IMG/VR virus record: IMGVR_UViG_3300027733_000154
Location: 1-30,028 of that record
Origin: a virus
DNA: 30,028 nucleotides
Strand: one strand, 5' to 3'
A program made the position numbers and the translations under genes. This document shows positions 7,389 through 13,197 of this stretch, piece after piece; position 1 is the first letter of the stretch, and the number at the start of each line of letters is the position of its first letter. The notes under the pieces are model-generated. The model had not been told where the DNA came from, did no database searches, and saw nothing but the letters and a program-made list of their open reading frames with translations.

Positions 7389-7918
7389 TTTCTTTTTAGT
7401 TGTTTTTTAAGTTTGATTTCTTTTTGATGTTCTAAATGCTCGACAAATTTAGTAAAAAATTTCATTGGTTTAGCATAACCCATTTCTTCGAGAATAAAAC
7501 AGATGCGTTCAACCGTTGCGCGAAACTCTCGGTCTGTTTCAATATGTCCTGCCACCTGGCGAATGCCGTGTATAACTGTCGCGTGATCCTTGCCGTAGTG
7601 TTTGCCTATTGAATCGAGACTAAGTAAGTAACACGGGCGGACAATGAAGAAAATGATTTGTCGTGCGTTGACGATTTCTCTCTTTCGTGTTATCATGTAC
7701 AACTTTTGCGATTCGATACCGAGAACGGAACAGGTCACGTCTTCGAGCGCGCTCCAAAACATTTCGCGTTCGTTCTCCAGTTCTTGTTGTATCTTGATTT
7801 GTTCCGTCGTTAAACGTTCGTAACGTGGTGTCAGCATCAACCATAGCGTTTCGAATCGTTCCATGTGACGGAAAGGAATCATGTCAATTAGTTCTTGTCG
7901 TATTTGTTCGTTAGTCAT
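7385..7918 (-). CDS. DnaA domain IV-like DNA-binding protein
   Basis: In this 177-residue protein, residues about 60-130 match the DNA-binding domain of the replication initiator DnaA. The block SRKREIVNAR-like TRKREIVNARQIIFF is followed by LDSIGKHYGKDHATVIHGIR, which corresponds to the DnaA signature (DHTTVLHA in many bacteria). No AAA+ ATPase is present: the N-terminal 50 residues are a charged helical region (IKIQQELENEREMFW). The protein may bind an origin on the phage genome or compete with host DnaA at its boxes. It lies in the middle of the leftward replication block. Confidence 0.8.
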   Translation of the reverse strand: MTNEQIRQELIDMIPFRHMERFETLWLMLTPRYERLTTEQIKIQQELENEREMFWSALEDVTCSVLGIESQKLYMITRKREIVNARQIIFFIVRPCYLLSLDSIGKHYGKDHATVIHGIRQVAGHIETDREFRATVERICFILEEMGYAKPMKFFTKFVEHLEHQKEIKLKKQLKRK

Positions 7919-7922
7919 TGCG

Positions 7923-8309
7923 TTAGTTGTTATTATAGTTTTTACAAAAGGCGTCTAGCTCTCCGACTTTATCTAATTTTTGCAATTCAAAAGCAAATTT
8001 CAAAAATATGTGATAAAAATGTTTAACATCTTCGTCTTGGTGATTCTTAAAAAATCTTTCTTTTGTACCTTTTAAAAGTAAAAATTGAAGAATTACACCG
8101 TCTTGATATCGAGAAGCTATAAATACGTGTCCTTCTCTAAAACTATAATAAAGATTTTTACTTGGAAAAGGACTTTCAATAGTAAAATTTTCAAAGTTCT
8201 TCATTATTTTTTTAGCGTCATAAGTTACGTAAATATTCCCTTCAGCAACTTCATCGTATAAAAACGCTACTTGCTCCAGTTCTAAATTGAGCGTTACTTG
8301 ATTACTCAT
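7923..8309 (-). CDS. Hypothetical protein, 128 residues
   Basis: The product mixes strands and aromatic residues (NLYYSFREGHVFIASRYQDG, FFKNHQDEDVKHFYHIF). The gene is noticeably richer in A and T than its neighbours, which may mark later acquisition. Its start overlaps the upstream gene by eight bases and it ends five bases before the DnaA-like gene. No family is recognised. Confidence 0.5.
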   Translation of the reverse strand: MSNQVTLNLELEQVAFLYDEVAEGNIYVTYDAKKIMKNFENFTIESPFPSKNLYYSFREGHVFIASRYQDGVILQFLLLKGTKERFFKNHQDEDVKHFYHIFLKFAFELQKLDKVGELDAFCKNYNNN

Positions 8310-8541
8310 TTTCTTCGTTTATTAATTTGGTTGGTGTAAAGGTGCTAAATACTTCTTCGCGTGAAAGACCAGTGTGAAGACAAATGTTGTTGAAGTCTTT
8401 GATTCTCATTCGCTCTGGATGCGTGACGTAAAGTCGTGCCGTCGGATCGCTTATGCGAAGAACGTTCTTAAAGTTAGCCATCGTCTTGAAGTTAACCTTG
8501 ACAAGTCTTCCGAACGGCGTTTTATAGATTGCTTTATTCAT
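8302..8541 (-). CDS. Hypothetical protein, 79 residues
   Basis: This is a basic N-terminal region (YKTPFGRLVKVNFKT) followed by a helical part containing RIKDFNNICLHTGLSREEVF. The last segment loosely resembles the recognition part of a helix-turn-helix, but it is too short to call. It is linked to the upstream gene by ATGA. Confidence 0.5.
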   Translation of the reverse strand: MNKAIYKTPFGRLVKVNFKTMANFKNVLRISDPTARLYVTHPERMRIKDFNNICLHTGLSREEVFSTFTPTKLINEENE

Positions 8542-8927
8542 AAGTTGAAAAGAGATTTCACCACGCGTTGAATGAAGGTGAGTTGACGTTCCTTCGCTTT
8601 CATTGTTGGCGCGTTGGTTTGTTTTTGTTTTGGTTTAGGTTGAGAAAAGAGGTTTGTTTGCTTTGGTAGTTTTGTCTTGCCTAACTTCTTTAATTCGTTG
8701 TACTGGTCTTTCTTCTGAGTAAACAACAAGTAACGGTCTGTGTGAATGCGCTCAACCGCTCTGTATGTTCCGTTTTCTTTCCAATAAAAACCCGCTTCAA
8801 ATAATGGTCGGCAATATCCACGACTGCTATTCATTTTGTAAATTGCTTCTGTTGGTGTGTGTCCTTCGTTTACTAACTTGCAAAATTCACGCACTCTTTC
8901 GATGTTAAATTGTTTTCTTGTTTTCAT
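8538..8927 (-). CDS. Hypothetical basic protein, 129 residues
   Basis: Residues 5-45 look like a helical DNA-binding-type domain (RVREFCKLVNEGHTPTEAIY). A more globular middle follows, then a low-complexity Lys/Gln/Pro stretch (SQPKPKQKQTNAP) and an amphipathic C-terminal helix. It is the first gene after a hairpin at 8971-9007. No family is recognised; a nucleic-acid-binding role is plausible from charge only. Confidence 0.5.
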   Translation of the reverse strand: MKTRKQFNIERVREFCKLVNEGHTPTEAIYKMNSSRGYCRPLFEAGFYWKENGTYRAVERIHTDRYLLFTQKKDQYNELKKLGKTKLPKQTNLFSQPKPKQKQTNAPTMKAKERQLTFIQRVVKSLFNL

Positions 8928-8970
8928 TGTGTTGTGTTTTGATTGTATGGTTTATTATTCATTAAGTGTC

Positions 8971-9007
8971 ATAAAAGGGCATTATGTCTGAGATAACACC
9001 CTTTTAT
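8971..9007 (-). terminator. Intrinsic terminator or attenuator hairpin inside the leftward block
   Basis: A perfect nine-base inverted repeat (ATAAAAGGG 8971-8979 / CCCTTTTAT 8999-9007) encloses a further TTAT/ATAA pairing. On the minus strand the 3' arm ends in CCCTTTTAT, giving a short U-run. It sits in the 94-base gap after the ssDNA-binding-like gene and could lower expression of the genes further down. Confidence 0.5.
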
Positions 9008-9021
9008 AACATCTTATTAAT

Positions 9022-9813
9022 TTAGAACGGCATATCGTCCGTGTCGTCCGTTGAAATTGTTAGACCGCTTTGTTCCAACATTGCTTTCGCTTTGTTCATT
9101 TGATCCGCAGCCTTGTCAAGACGCTGACTAAATTCAGCAGACGAACTCACTTTGTTTTGCAACCACTCTGGAAGCATCTTGAATCGTAAGTCGAAGTCCT
9201 GCGAATCGTAGTCTAAAAGAAACGCGCTGTTCACCTGTGGTGGGCAAGTCATTCCTTTCGCAAGTGGCGACGCTCCTTTCAAGTCTGCGTAGGTACGCCC
9301 TGTGTTCGCTGTGCGGTGCATTACTGACACCATTGCTTCTTTGCCGAGCAAAGTACCAATGTCGAATTTAGACGCGTCAGAATCGCTCATTGACTTACCG
9401 AGCCACGATTGAACGAAGGCTCGTAACCCACTCTTTTCGTGCATCGATAACGTGAAGTCACGACCGATTGAAAACGGTTGTTCACCTTTGCCGAAGTCAG
9501 CGGTTTCCAAAGGTAGTTCGAACACTAAGCGAACTTTGTTAACTAACTTTTCTTCGCCTTGATAGGTGTCCACTATCGTTCCAATGTGAATGATTTGGTA
9601 ACAGCGCGCTACGTGCGTTCCTGCGGGTACTGTTTGTCCTCCGCCGTTGTTTGATTGTTGGGCAATGATGCTCATGTTGTTGTTTATTTGGTTGTTATTA
9701 AATGAATTCAAATATGTCTCGAACTTTATAGCGAGTTCGTGGTCGCTTTCGATGTGCCTTAACTGGCTGTCGTGAATGTCGCTTTGCTCGTTTATTCGTT
9801 TGAAGTAACCCAT
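9022..9813 (-). CDS. ssDNA-binding-like replication protein with acidic tail
   Basis: The core from Met47 (ATG 9675) onward reads MSIIAQQSNNGGG, then VPAGTHVARCYQIIHIGT, a beta-rich body (VNKVRLVFELPLE, FTLSMHEKSGLRAFVQSWLGK) and a C-terminal DDTDDMPF. That acidic tip is typical of single-strand-binding proteins, and the body resembles a replication protein common in Bacteroidetes phages. The frame is open for 46 residues further upstream to ATG 9813, two bases after the previous stop. That segment reads like an independent small protein and ends in a low-complexity NNNQINNN stretch, which is the translated A-rich leader of the inner start. The inner start may therefore be the main one, giving 217 residues. 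Confidence 0.7.
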   Translation of the reverse strand: MGYFKRINEQSDIHDSQLRHIESDHELAIKFETYLNSFNNNQINNNMSIIAQQSNNGGGQTVPAGTHVARCYQIIHIGTIVDTYQGEEKLVNKVRLVFELPLETADFGKGEQPFSIGRDFTLSMHEKSGLRAFVQSWLGKSMSDSDASKFDIGTLLGKEAMVSVMHRTANTGRTYADLKGASPLAKGMTCPPQVNSAFLLDYDSQDFDLRFKMLPEWLQNKVSSSAEFSQRLDKAADQMNKAKAMLEQSGLTISTDDTDDMPF

Positions 9814-9815
9814 CG

Positions 9816-10106
9816 TTAAATGTGATCGTCAAATATGTTCACATCGAAACTAAAACTGATTCCGTCCTTTTCGAGCGTCACGAAGTCAAGGTCGAATTCA
9901 GGATCGTCGCTGCAAAAGAATCGACCGCGCAAGTTAATTGTGTACATATTGTCAAGGTCGTCGATGAACACGAGGTGTTGTTCTTCATTTACTTCGAACC
10001 AACCCGTTTGGTCGTCGTTGTAGTTGTTGGCTATGGCTTTGATTCTTTCGTTCAACGTTCGTATATCGTCGTCGCTGAAGCAGTAAGTGATTTTAGGACA
10101 GTACAT
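9816..10106 (-). CDS. Hypothetical acidic protein, 96 residues
   Basis: ATG 10106 is preceded by a good A-rich leader (taactaaaatcaaaaat), so I prefer it over an upstream in-frame codon. The protein is acidic and strand-rich (GWFEVNEEQHLVFIDDLDN, YTINLRGRFF, ending DVNIFDDHI). The next frame begins two bases after its stop. No family is recognised. Confidence 0.55.
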   Translation of the reverse strand: MYCPKITYCFSDDDIRTLNERIKAIANNYNDDQTGWFEVNEEQHLVFIDDLDNMYTINLRGRFFCSDDPEFDLDFVTLEKDGISFSFDVNIFDDHI

Positions 10107-10116
10107 ATTTTTGATT

Positions 10117-10254
10117 TTAGTTATTGCAAATGTATTCAATTAAGTTGTCGTTCCAACGCGCTTCTGCAAGTTTATGACATTTTTCAATGTTCTCGCTTAT
10201 CTCGTTGTGGCTGTAGTTGTACGCGTTCGCTGAGGAATAAACGCAAACAAAGTT
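10117..10254 (-). other. Open segment with coding character but no start codon
   Basis: About 45 codons, in the +1 frame relative to the end of the upstream 75-residue gene, encode a protein-like sequence (SSANAYNYSHNEISENIEKC, then AEARWNDNLIEYICNN). They end at TAA 10117-10119. There is no ATG, GTG or TTG start in frame. It could be the C-terminal part of the upstream gene separated by a frameshift, a decayed gene, or a gene with a rare start. Confidence 0.3.
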
Positions 10255-10480
10255 AGATTTCTTCTGTTGGGGTTGGTAGTTCCTTGAAAGTCGCTGAATC
10301 AAGTTTGTTGAATACTCGTTCAAGTTGTTCAATTCTCGCTTGATAATAATCATTCCAATCCAGTGTTCCAATTCTCTTATCACCCCAATAGTTTTGTGCG
10401 ATAACGATTGCATCTTTAATTTCTTGAATATCTTCTTCGAATAAGAATGGAGTTGCAAAATAATGTTTTTCATTGTTCAT
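10253..10480 (-). CDS. Hypothetical protein, 75 residues
   Basis: This protein starts MNNEKHYFATPFLFEEDIQ after the leader aaaaccaacaaatcaa. It is helical and charged, with an aromatic patch (AQNYWGDKRIGTLDWNDYYQ). It stops at TAA just where a coding-like +1 frame continues (10117-10254), so its C terminus may be truncated compared with relatives. No family is recognised. Confidence 0.5.
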   Translation of the reverse strand: MNNEKHYFATPFLFEEDIQEIKDAIVIAQNYWGDKRIGTLDWNDYYQARIEQLERVFNKLDSATFKELPTPTEEI

Positions 10481-10494
10481 TTGATTTGTTGGTT

Positions 10495-10665
10495 TTAGAT
10501 TTCTTTTGATAAGATGATTTCTTCGCGTGGTATGGCTGTCTTGATGCGGTCGTAAGCTGCTACCGCTTCGTCGTAAACGTTGTAACTCATGTGAAATTCT
10601 CCGTTTACTTTTAAGACGTAGTACATATCTGTCAACGTCGTCTTTTGAATTAGTTCTACTTTCAT
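10495..10665 (-). CDS. Hypothetical protein, 56 residues
   Basis: The frame begins at ATG 10665, overlapping the upstream stop (ATGA), and ends at TAA 10495-10497. The product, MKVELIQKTTLTDMYYVLKV followed by a helical part (YDEAVAAYDRIKTA), looks like a small beta-alpha protein. No family is recognised. Translation coupling and normal amino acid composition support it. Confidence 0.55.
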   Translation of the reverse strand: MKVELIQKTTLTDMYYVLKVNGEFHMSYNVYDEAVAAYDRIKTAIPREEIILSKEI

Positions 10666-10775
10666 TTTGTGTAGTGATTTGGTTGTTGTTCTAATTGTCT
10701 TGTTTGTTCGTCAATCGTTCCTGCGATTAACATTGCTGCGAAAAGAAGCGCGATGTAGAGTAGTTGTTTTTTCAT
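10662..10775 (-). CDS. Small secreted or membrane peptide, 37 residues
   Basis: MKKQLLYIALLFAAMLIAGT is a short basic start followed by a hydrophobic stretch, as in a signal anchor, and then a polar Gln-rich tail (TRQLEQQPNHYTK). It starts at ATG 10775 after tatttggttttag-type A-rich leader on its own strand and overlaps the next gene by ATGA. Function is unknown. Confidence 0.5.
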   Translation of the reverse strand: MKKQLLYIALLFAAMLIAGTIDEQTRQLEQQPNHYTK

Positions 10776-10794
10776 TTTGTTATTTGGTTTTAGA

Positions 10795-11007
10795 TTACAT
10801 AAAGATTGGAGCCATTGAATAAGAACCTAACGCAAGAACGTATTCGCCACCGTCAAAACCTTTCTTAACTTTCTTACGAACAACCTCGTTTTGTACTTCA
10901 AGAGTAACGAAGTCACCTTTGCGAGATAATACTTTTGCAAAAATAGTGATGTTAGAATCACAGATTAAAGTTGCTTTGATTGTGGTGTTTGGTGTGATAG
11001 TGTTCAT
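10795..11007 (-). CDS. Hypothetical small beta-rich protein, first gene of the leftward block
   Basis: This 70-residue protein is rich in alternating hydrophobic strands (IKATLICDSNITIFAKVLS, FVTLEVQNEVVRKKVKKG). It is the promoter-proximal gene of the leftward block, 45 bases downstream of the promoter at 11052-11085, so it is likely expressed early and strongly. No family is recognised; host-takeover roles are common for such genes but nothing here shows one. Confidence 0.5.
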   Translation of the reverse strand: MNTITPNTTIKATLICDSNITIFAKVLSRKGDFVTLEVQNEVVRKKVKKGFDGGEYVLALGSYSMAPIFM

Positions 11008-11051
11008 GTTGTTTGTTTTGTTTATCTTTGGTGTTGTTGTTAATTGTTTGA

Positions 11052-11085
11052 CAAATATATGCTAAACTTTTGAATACACAACAAA
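11052..11085 (-). promoter_or_regulatory. Leftward promoter, Bacteroidota type
   Basis: On the minus strand TATATTTG (11052-11059) matches the -7 consensus TAnnTTTG exactly. Upstream there are TTG at 11079-11081 (19-base gap) and TTTG at 11082-11085 (22-base gap), both within the 17-23 range known for flavobacteria. It lies in the divergent gap 11008-11126 and points at the whole leftward block. The rightward genes at 11127 probably use a promoter in the same gap, but I see no exact match on that strand. Confidence 0.6.
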
Positions 11086-11126
11086 AAAATGAAAATAAAT
11101 TGAAAATAATTTATAACTAATTGAAA

Positions 11127-11531
11127 ATGAACGTAAAAACTTTTAAGAAAACATATAAAAAAAGTGTTGTGAAGCGTAAAGCAACACCCGAATCTGAATC
11201 GAACCAACAAGAAATTGTAATAAAGTACCTACGTTTAGCATATCCCGACGCGCTTTATTGTGCTTCTGCAGGTGGAATGAGAACAAGTTACTTGCAAGCG
11301 GTTAAAATGAAGCGTACTGGATATGTCAAAGGGTTTCCCGACCTCTTTATTTACGAACCACGCGGATCGTTCTTCGGTCTTGCTATTGAAATGAAGAAAG
11401 AAAAAGGTGGTGTCGCTTCACCAGAACAAAAGCGTTGGCAGGAACAATTAAGAAACAGAGGGTATTGTTCTTATATTTGTAAAGGTAGCGAGGAAGCAAT
11501 CAAAGTAATAGATGAATACTTCAACAGTTGA
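11127..11531 (+). CDS. VRR-NUC domain nuclease (Holliday-junction-resolvase type fold)
   Basis: This 134-residue protein starts at ATG 11127. After a basic N terminus, the core reads ESNQQEIVIKYLRLAYPDAL (E29), then GYVKGFPDLFIYEP with the catalytic Asp of GxPD (D72), then LAIEMKKEKG (E88, K90), SPEQKRWQEQL and GYCSYICKGSEEA. This order (E, PD, ExK, Q) is the restriction-endonuclease-like fold of VRR-NUC nucleases. Such phage enzymes act on branched or recombining DNA. It is first in the short rightward block, and its stop overlaps the next start (TTGA). Confidence 0.85.
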   Translation: MNVKTFKKTYKKSVVKRKATPESESNQQEIVIKYLRLAYPDALYCASAGGMRTSYLQAVKMKRTGYVKGFPDLFIYEPRGSFFGLAIEMKKEKGGVASPEQKRWQEQLRNRGYCSYICKGSEEAIKVIDEYFNS

Positions 11532-12031
11532 CACTTGACAAATACATAGAAGGTAACTATAAAAAGTTCAAAGAACTTGCGAAGAACATTTCGCGAGGTG
11601 AAGATTACTACGAAGATTTGCTTCACGATTCTTTGCTTTCTATGTTTGGGTCAAAGCACATCGAGAATCTAATCGATACAGGTGACTTTGAGTTCTATCT
11701 TATTCGTGTTATGTATCTTGCCGTCAACAGTCCAACGTCGCCTTTCTATCGTCAAACGATTGCATGGAACAGAAACAGACGCGACTTCAAAGAATACGCG
11801 CACGAAGTTGACAAGACGTGGTTGGGCGCACGAATGACCAACGAACAACTGGACATTCTCATCAGTCGACTAACCGAGTTTGAACGTCTGATTTTCCAAG
11901 AATATATCTTCGAAGGTTTTACCTACCGAGAATTTTCTAAACAGACAGGAATACCAACGGTATTTTTATACCGAACTATCGATTCAATTAAAACTAAAAT
12001 AAGAGCAAATGTTATTCGCAAAATCAAATGA
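11528..12031 (+). CDS. Sigma-70-like factor (region 2 and region 4 patterns)
   Basis: This 167-residue protein uses a TTG start at 11528 that overlaps the nuclease stop (TTGA); no ATG is available before the conserved part. Residues about 20-60 resemble sigma region 2 (GEDYYEDLLHDSLLSMF). Residues about 108-160 resemble region 4, with a clear helix-turn-helix (RLTEFERLIFQEYIFEGFTY, REFSKQTGIPTVFLYRTI). It probably binds host RNA polymerase or DNA and could direct late transcription. Region 2 is weak, so a region-4-only transcription factor is the alternative. Confidence 0.65.
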   Translation: MTLDKYIEGNYKKFKELAKNISRGEDYYEDLLHDSLLSMFGSKHIENLIDTGDFEFYLIRVMYLAVNSPTSPFYRQTIAWNRNRRDFKEYAHEVDKTWLGARMTNEQLDILISRLTEFERLIFQEYIFEGFTYREFSKQTGIPTVFLYRTIDSIKTKIRANVIRKIK

Positions 12032-12440
12032 GTACAAAAGACGACTTGAGATATGTCGCACCTGTAAATTCTTTCAACCTTCAACGCAAAGCTGCGGACC
12101 ATTGATCGTGGGTGACGAAGTAGAAACCGAAGTCCTATTCCGAAAGAAGTCAATCAAACTTTGTGGCTGCGTTATGCCTATCAAAGCAAAGTTAGCCTTC
12201 GCATCTTGCCCAGCGTCAAAATGGAACGGTGTCTTGTCGTTGGAAGAACAAATAGAGTTCAAGCGTTTCCTTCTCGATATGAAAGCGCAAGGAAGACTTG
12301 AACAGAAAGATATGTTAAAGTTTTATTCGTTCAAGGACAAAGCCACAGGAGCGTTTAATGAGCGTTCAACGTGTCCGCCCTGCGTGAAGAAAGACATCAA
12401 TACGTTTCTTGATTCAATGAAGGACGTTAACGTTGACTAA
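12009..12440 (+). CDS. Cysteine-rich, probably zinc-binding protein
   Basis: This 143-residue protein starts at ATG 12009, overlapping the sigma-like gene by 23 bases. The N-terminal half contains ICRTC, SCGPL, KLCGCVMPIKAKL and SCPASKW, a Cys spacing that fits two zinc sites. A second pair is CPPC near the C terminus. The ERLEIC...CGC..K..L..CP.SKW pattern is familiar from Bacteroidetes phage proteins of unknown role. Its last four bases overlap the convergent gene. Confidence 0.6.
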   Translation: MLFAKSNEYKRRLEICRTCKFFQPSTQSCGPLIVGDEVETEVLFRKKSIKLCGCVMPIKAKLAFASCPASKWNGVLSLEEQIEFKRFLLDMKAQGRLEQKDMLKFYSFKDKATGAFNERSTCPPCVKKDINTFLDSMKDVNVD

Positions 12441-12664
12441 ATAAACAAGTGAAAGTCTTCTAAACTCGACACGTCCCCTCTGGTGTTGTCTTTAATGTTG
12501 TGCCAACGCATACCACTCAAAAAGAAATCTATTGTCTTATTGGGCGTATAAACGCGAAAGTGACCATGTTGGAAGTGATGCCATGTAATAACATTGTTTG
12601 TCTTGTAGTTAGTCAGTAATTGAATGAACAATTCTTGCTTTGCTTTCTTGTTTATCTTACTCAT
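12437..12664 (-). CDS. Hypothetical protein, 75 residues
   Basis: This is a lone leftward gene between two rightward blocks. The product, SKINKKAKQELFIQLLTNYK followed by a His/aromatic-rich part (TWHHFQHGHFRVYTPNK), ends in LEDFHLFI. No family is recognised. It overlaps the convergent gene by four bases. If a leftward transcript starts at 13113-13146, the structured region would be its long 5' leader. Confidence 0.5.
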   Translation of the reverse strand: MSKINKKAKQELFIQLLTNYKTNNVITWHHFQHGHFRVYTPNKTIDFFLSGMRWHNIKDNTRGDVSSLEDFHLFI

Positions 12665-12671
12665 AATTTTA
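12639..12671 (+). promoter_or_regulatory. Weak candidate promoter for the structured region
   Basis: TTTG (12639-12642) is followed after 21 bases by TAATTTTA (12664-12671), one base off TAnnTTTG. A transcript from here would begin about 15-20 bases before the first paired arm at 12696. It lies at the start of the leftward gene 12437-12664. AT-rich sequence makes chance matches likely. Confidence 0.25.
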
Positions 12672-12695
12672 ATTATTGGACATAGAAAGGTTTAT

Positions 12696-12836
12696 GGGTG
12701 AAAAGACATTAAACTCGCATTTATGCCTTATCAGTATTCCTATTAACTACTACTTGTTAGTGTTTAGTAGTTACTCATAATTCAGAAGATCCTGCATGGG
12801 TTACAGGCAATCAGTTAACTATGTCTAGTTTCACCC
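12696..12836. ncRNA. Structured non-coding element 1: closed multi-branch fold
   Basis: A 14-bp helix closes this element: GGGTGAAA AGACAT (12696-12709) pairs with ATGTCT and TTTCACCC (12821-12826, 12829-12836), leaving a two-base AG bulge. Inside are a perfect nine-bp hairpin (TAACTACTA 12744-12752 / TAGTAGTTA 12765-12773) and a seven-bp hairpin with bulge (GATCCTG 12788-12794 / CAGG 12804-12807 and ATC 12810-12812). No open frame fits. Together this looks like a three-way-junction RNA. Pairing is read directly from sequence; transcription is not shown. Confidence 0.45.
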
Positions 12837-12858
12837 CCAAGTTCCACCTCTGGATTGC

Positions 12859-13004
12859 TTGGATTATTATAACTGTTGTTACTGGTTAATTGTATAATCT
12901 CCAAAATGAAACTCAATGTCATTTCTTACCACTACAAATAACCTTCCTTCTAATTATCACGTTCATTCACCAACTTCACACATCGTTGGTATGGGTTGAA
13001 TGTG
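12859..13004. ncRNA. Structured non-coding element 2: two consecutive hairpins
   Basis: The first hairpin pairs TTGG ATTAT (12859-12867) with ATAAT, a CT bulge and CCAA (12894-12904). The second pairs CACGTTCA (12958-12965) with TGAATGTG (12997-13004), including one G-U pair on the plus strand, and inside it ACCAAC (12969-12974) with GTTGGT (12985-12990). The G-U pair would be A-C on the minus strand, which weakly favours a plus-strand RNA. Nothing else is evident at 12905-12957. Confidence 0.35.
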
Positions 13005-13037
13005 GACAAGACCATTCCTCACTTATCTAAAAAGAAG

Positions 13038-13110
13038 TTGCCCCGCACACCGTACTCGTTAACTTAATAACAGCACAATGCTTGGGGCAATGCTTTGAGA
13101 TTAACGAGTA
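13038..13110. ncRNA. Structured non-coding element 3: H-type pseudoknot
   Basis: Two perfect inverted repeats interlock: TTGCCCC (13038-13044) pairs with GGGGCAA (13084-13090), and TACTCGTTAA (13053-13062) pairs with TTAACGAGTA (13101-13110), in the order a-b-a'-b'. A small AGCA/TGCT hairpin lies between b and a'. Flanking G-U extensions of both helices (37/91 and 52/111) exist only on the plus strand. On the minus strand, however, the GGGGCAA arm is followed by CTTCTTTTT, and a promoter lies just upstream, so a short leftward RNA with a terminator is the rival reading. Confidence 0.45.
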
Positions 13111-13112
13111 TT

Positions 13113-13146
13113 CAAATATAGATATAAATAAACGCGATTTTACAAA
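13113..13146 (-). promoter_or_regulatory. Leftward promoter, Bacteroidota type
   Basis: On the minus strand TATATTTG (13113-13120) matches TAnnTTTG exactly, with TTTG (13143-13146) 22 bases upstream. The element sequence and spacing equal those of the promoter at 11052-11085. It would start a transcript at about 13106, reading into the pseudoknot element and towards the gene 12664-12437. Confidence 0.5.
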
Positions 13147-13162
13147 TAGATTTCAACAACTA

Positions 13163-13193
13163 TTGATTGTTAATAATACATTTAGTATCTTTA
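13163..13193 (+). promoter_or_regulatory. Candidate rightward promoter of the late block
   Basis: TTG (13163-13165) is followed after 20 bases by TATCTTTA (13186-13193), one base off TAnnTTTG. It ends only four bases before ATG 13198, so the message would be leaderless or nearly so. It shares the TTTAG core with the leftward promoters. Confidence 0.4.
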
Positions 13194-13197
13194 GCAT

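Noticed and set aside
13001-13010. DnaA-box-like sequence (CTTGTCCACA on the minus strand)
   Set aside because: One mismatch to the common box, single copy, and similar words occur inside coding genes (for example near 3213).
12665-13197. tmRNA, RNase P RNA, group I intron or tRNA in the non-coding region
   Set aside because: No tRNA-like end, T-arm, conserved P RNA core or interrupted gene was found by eye.
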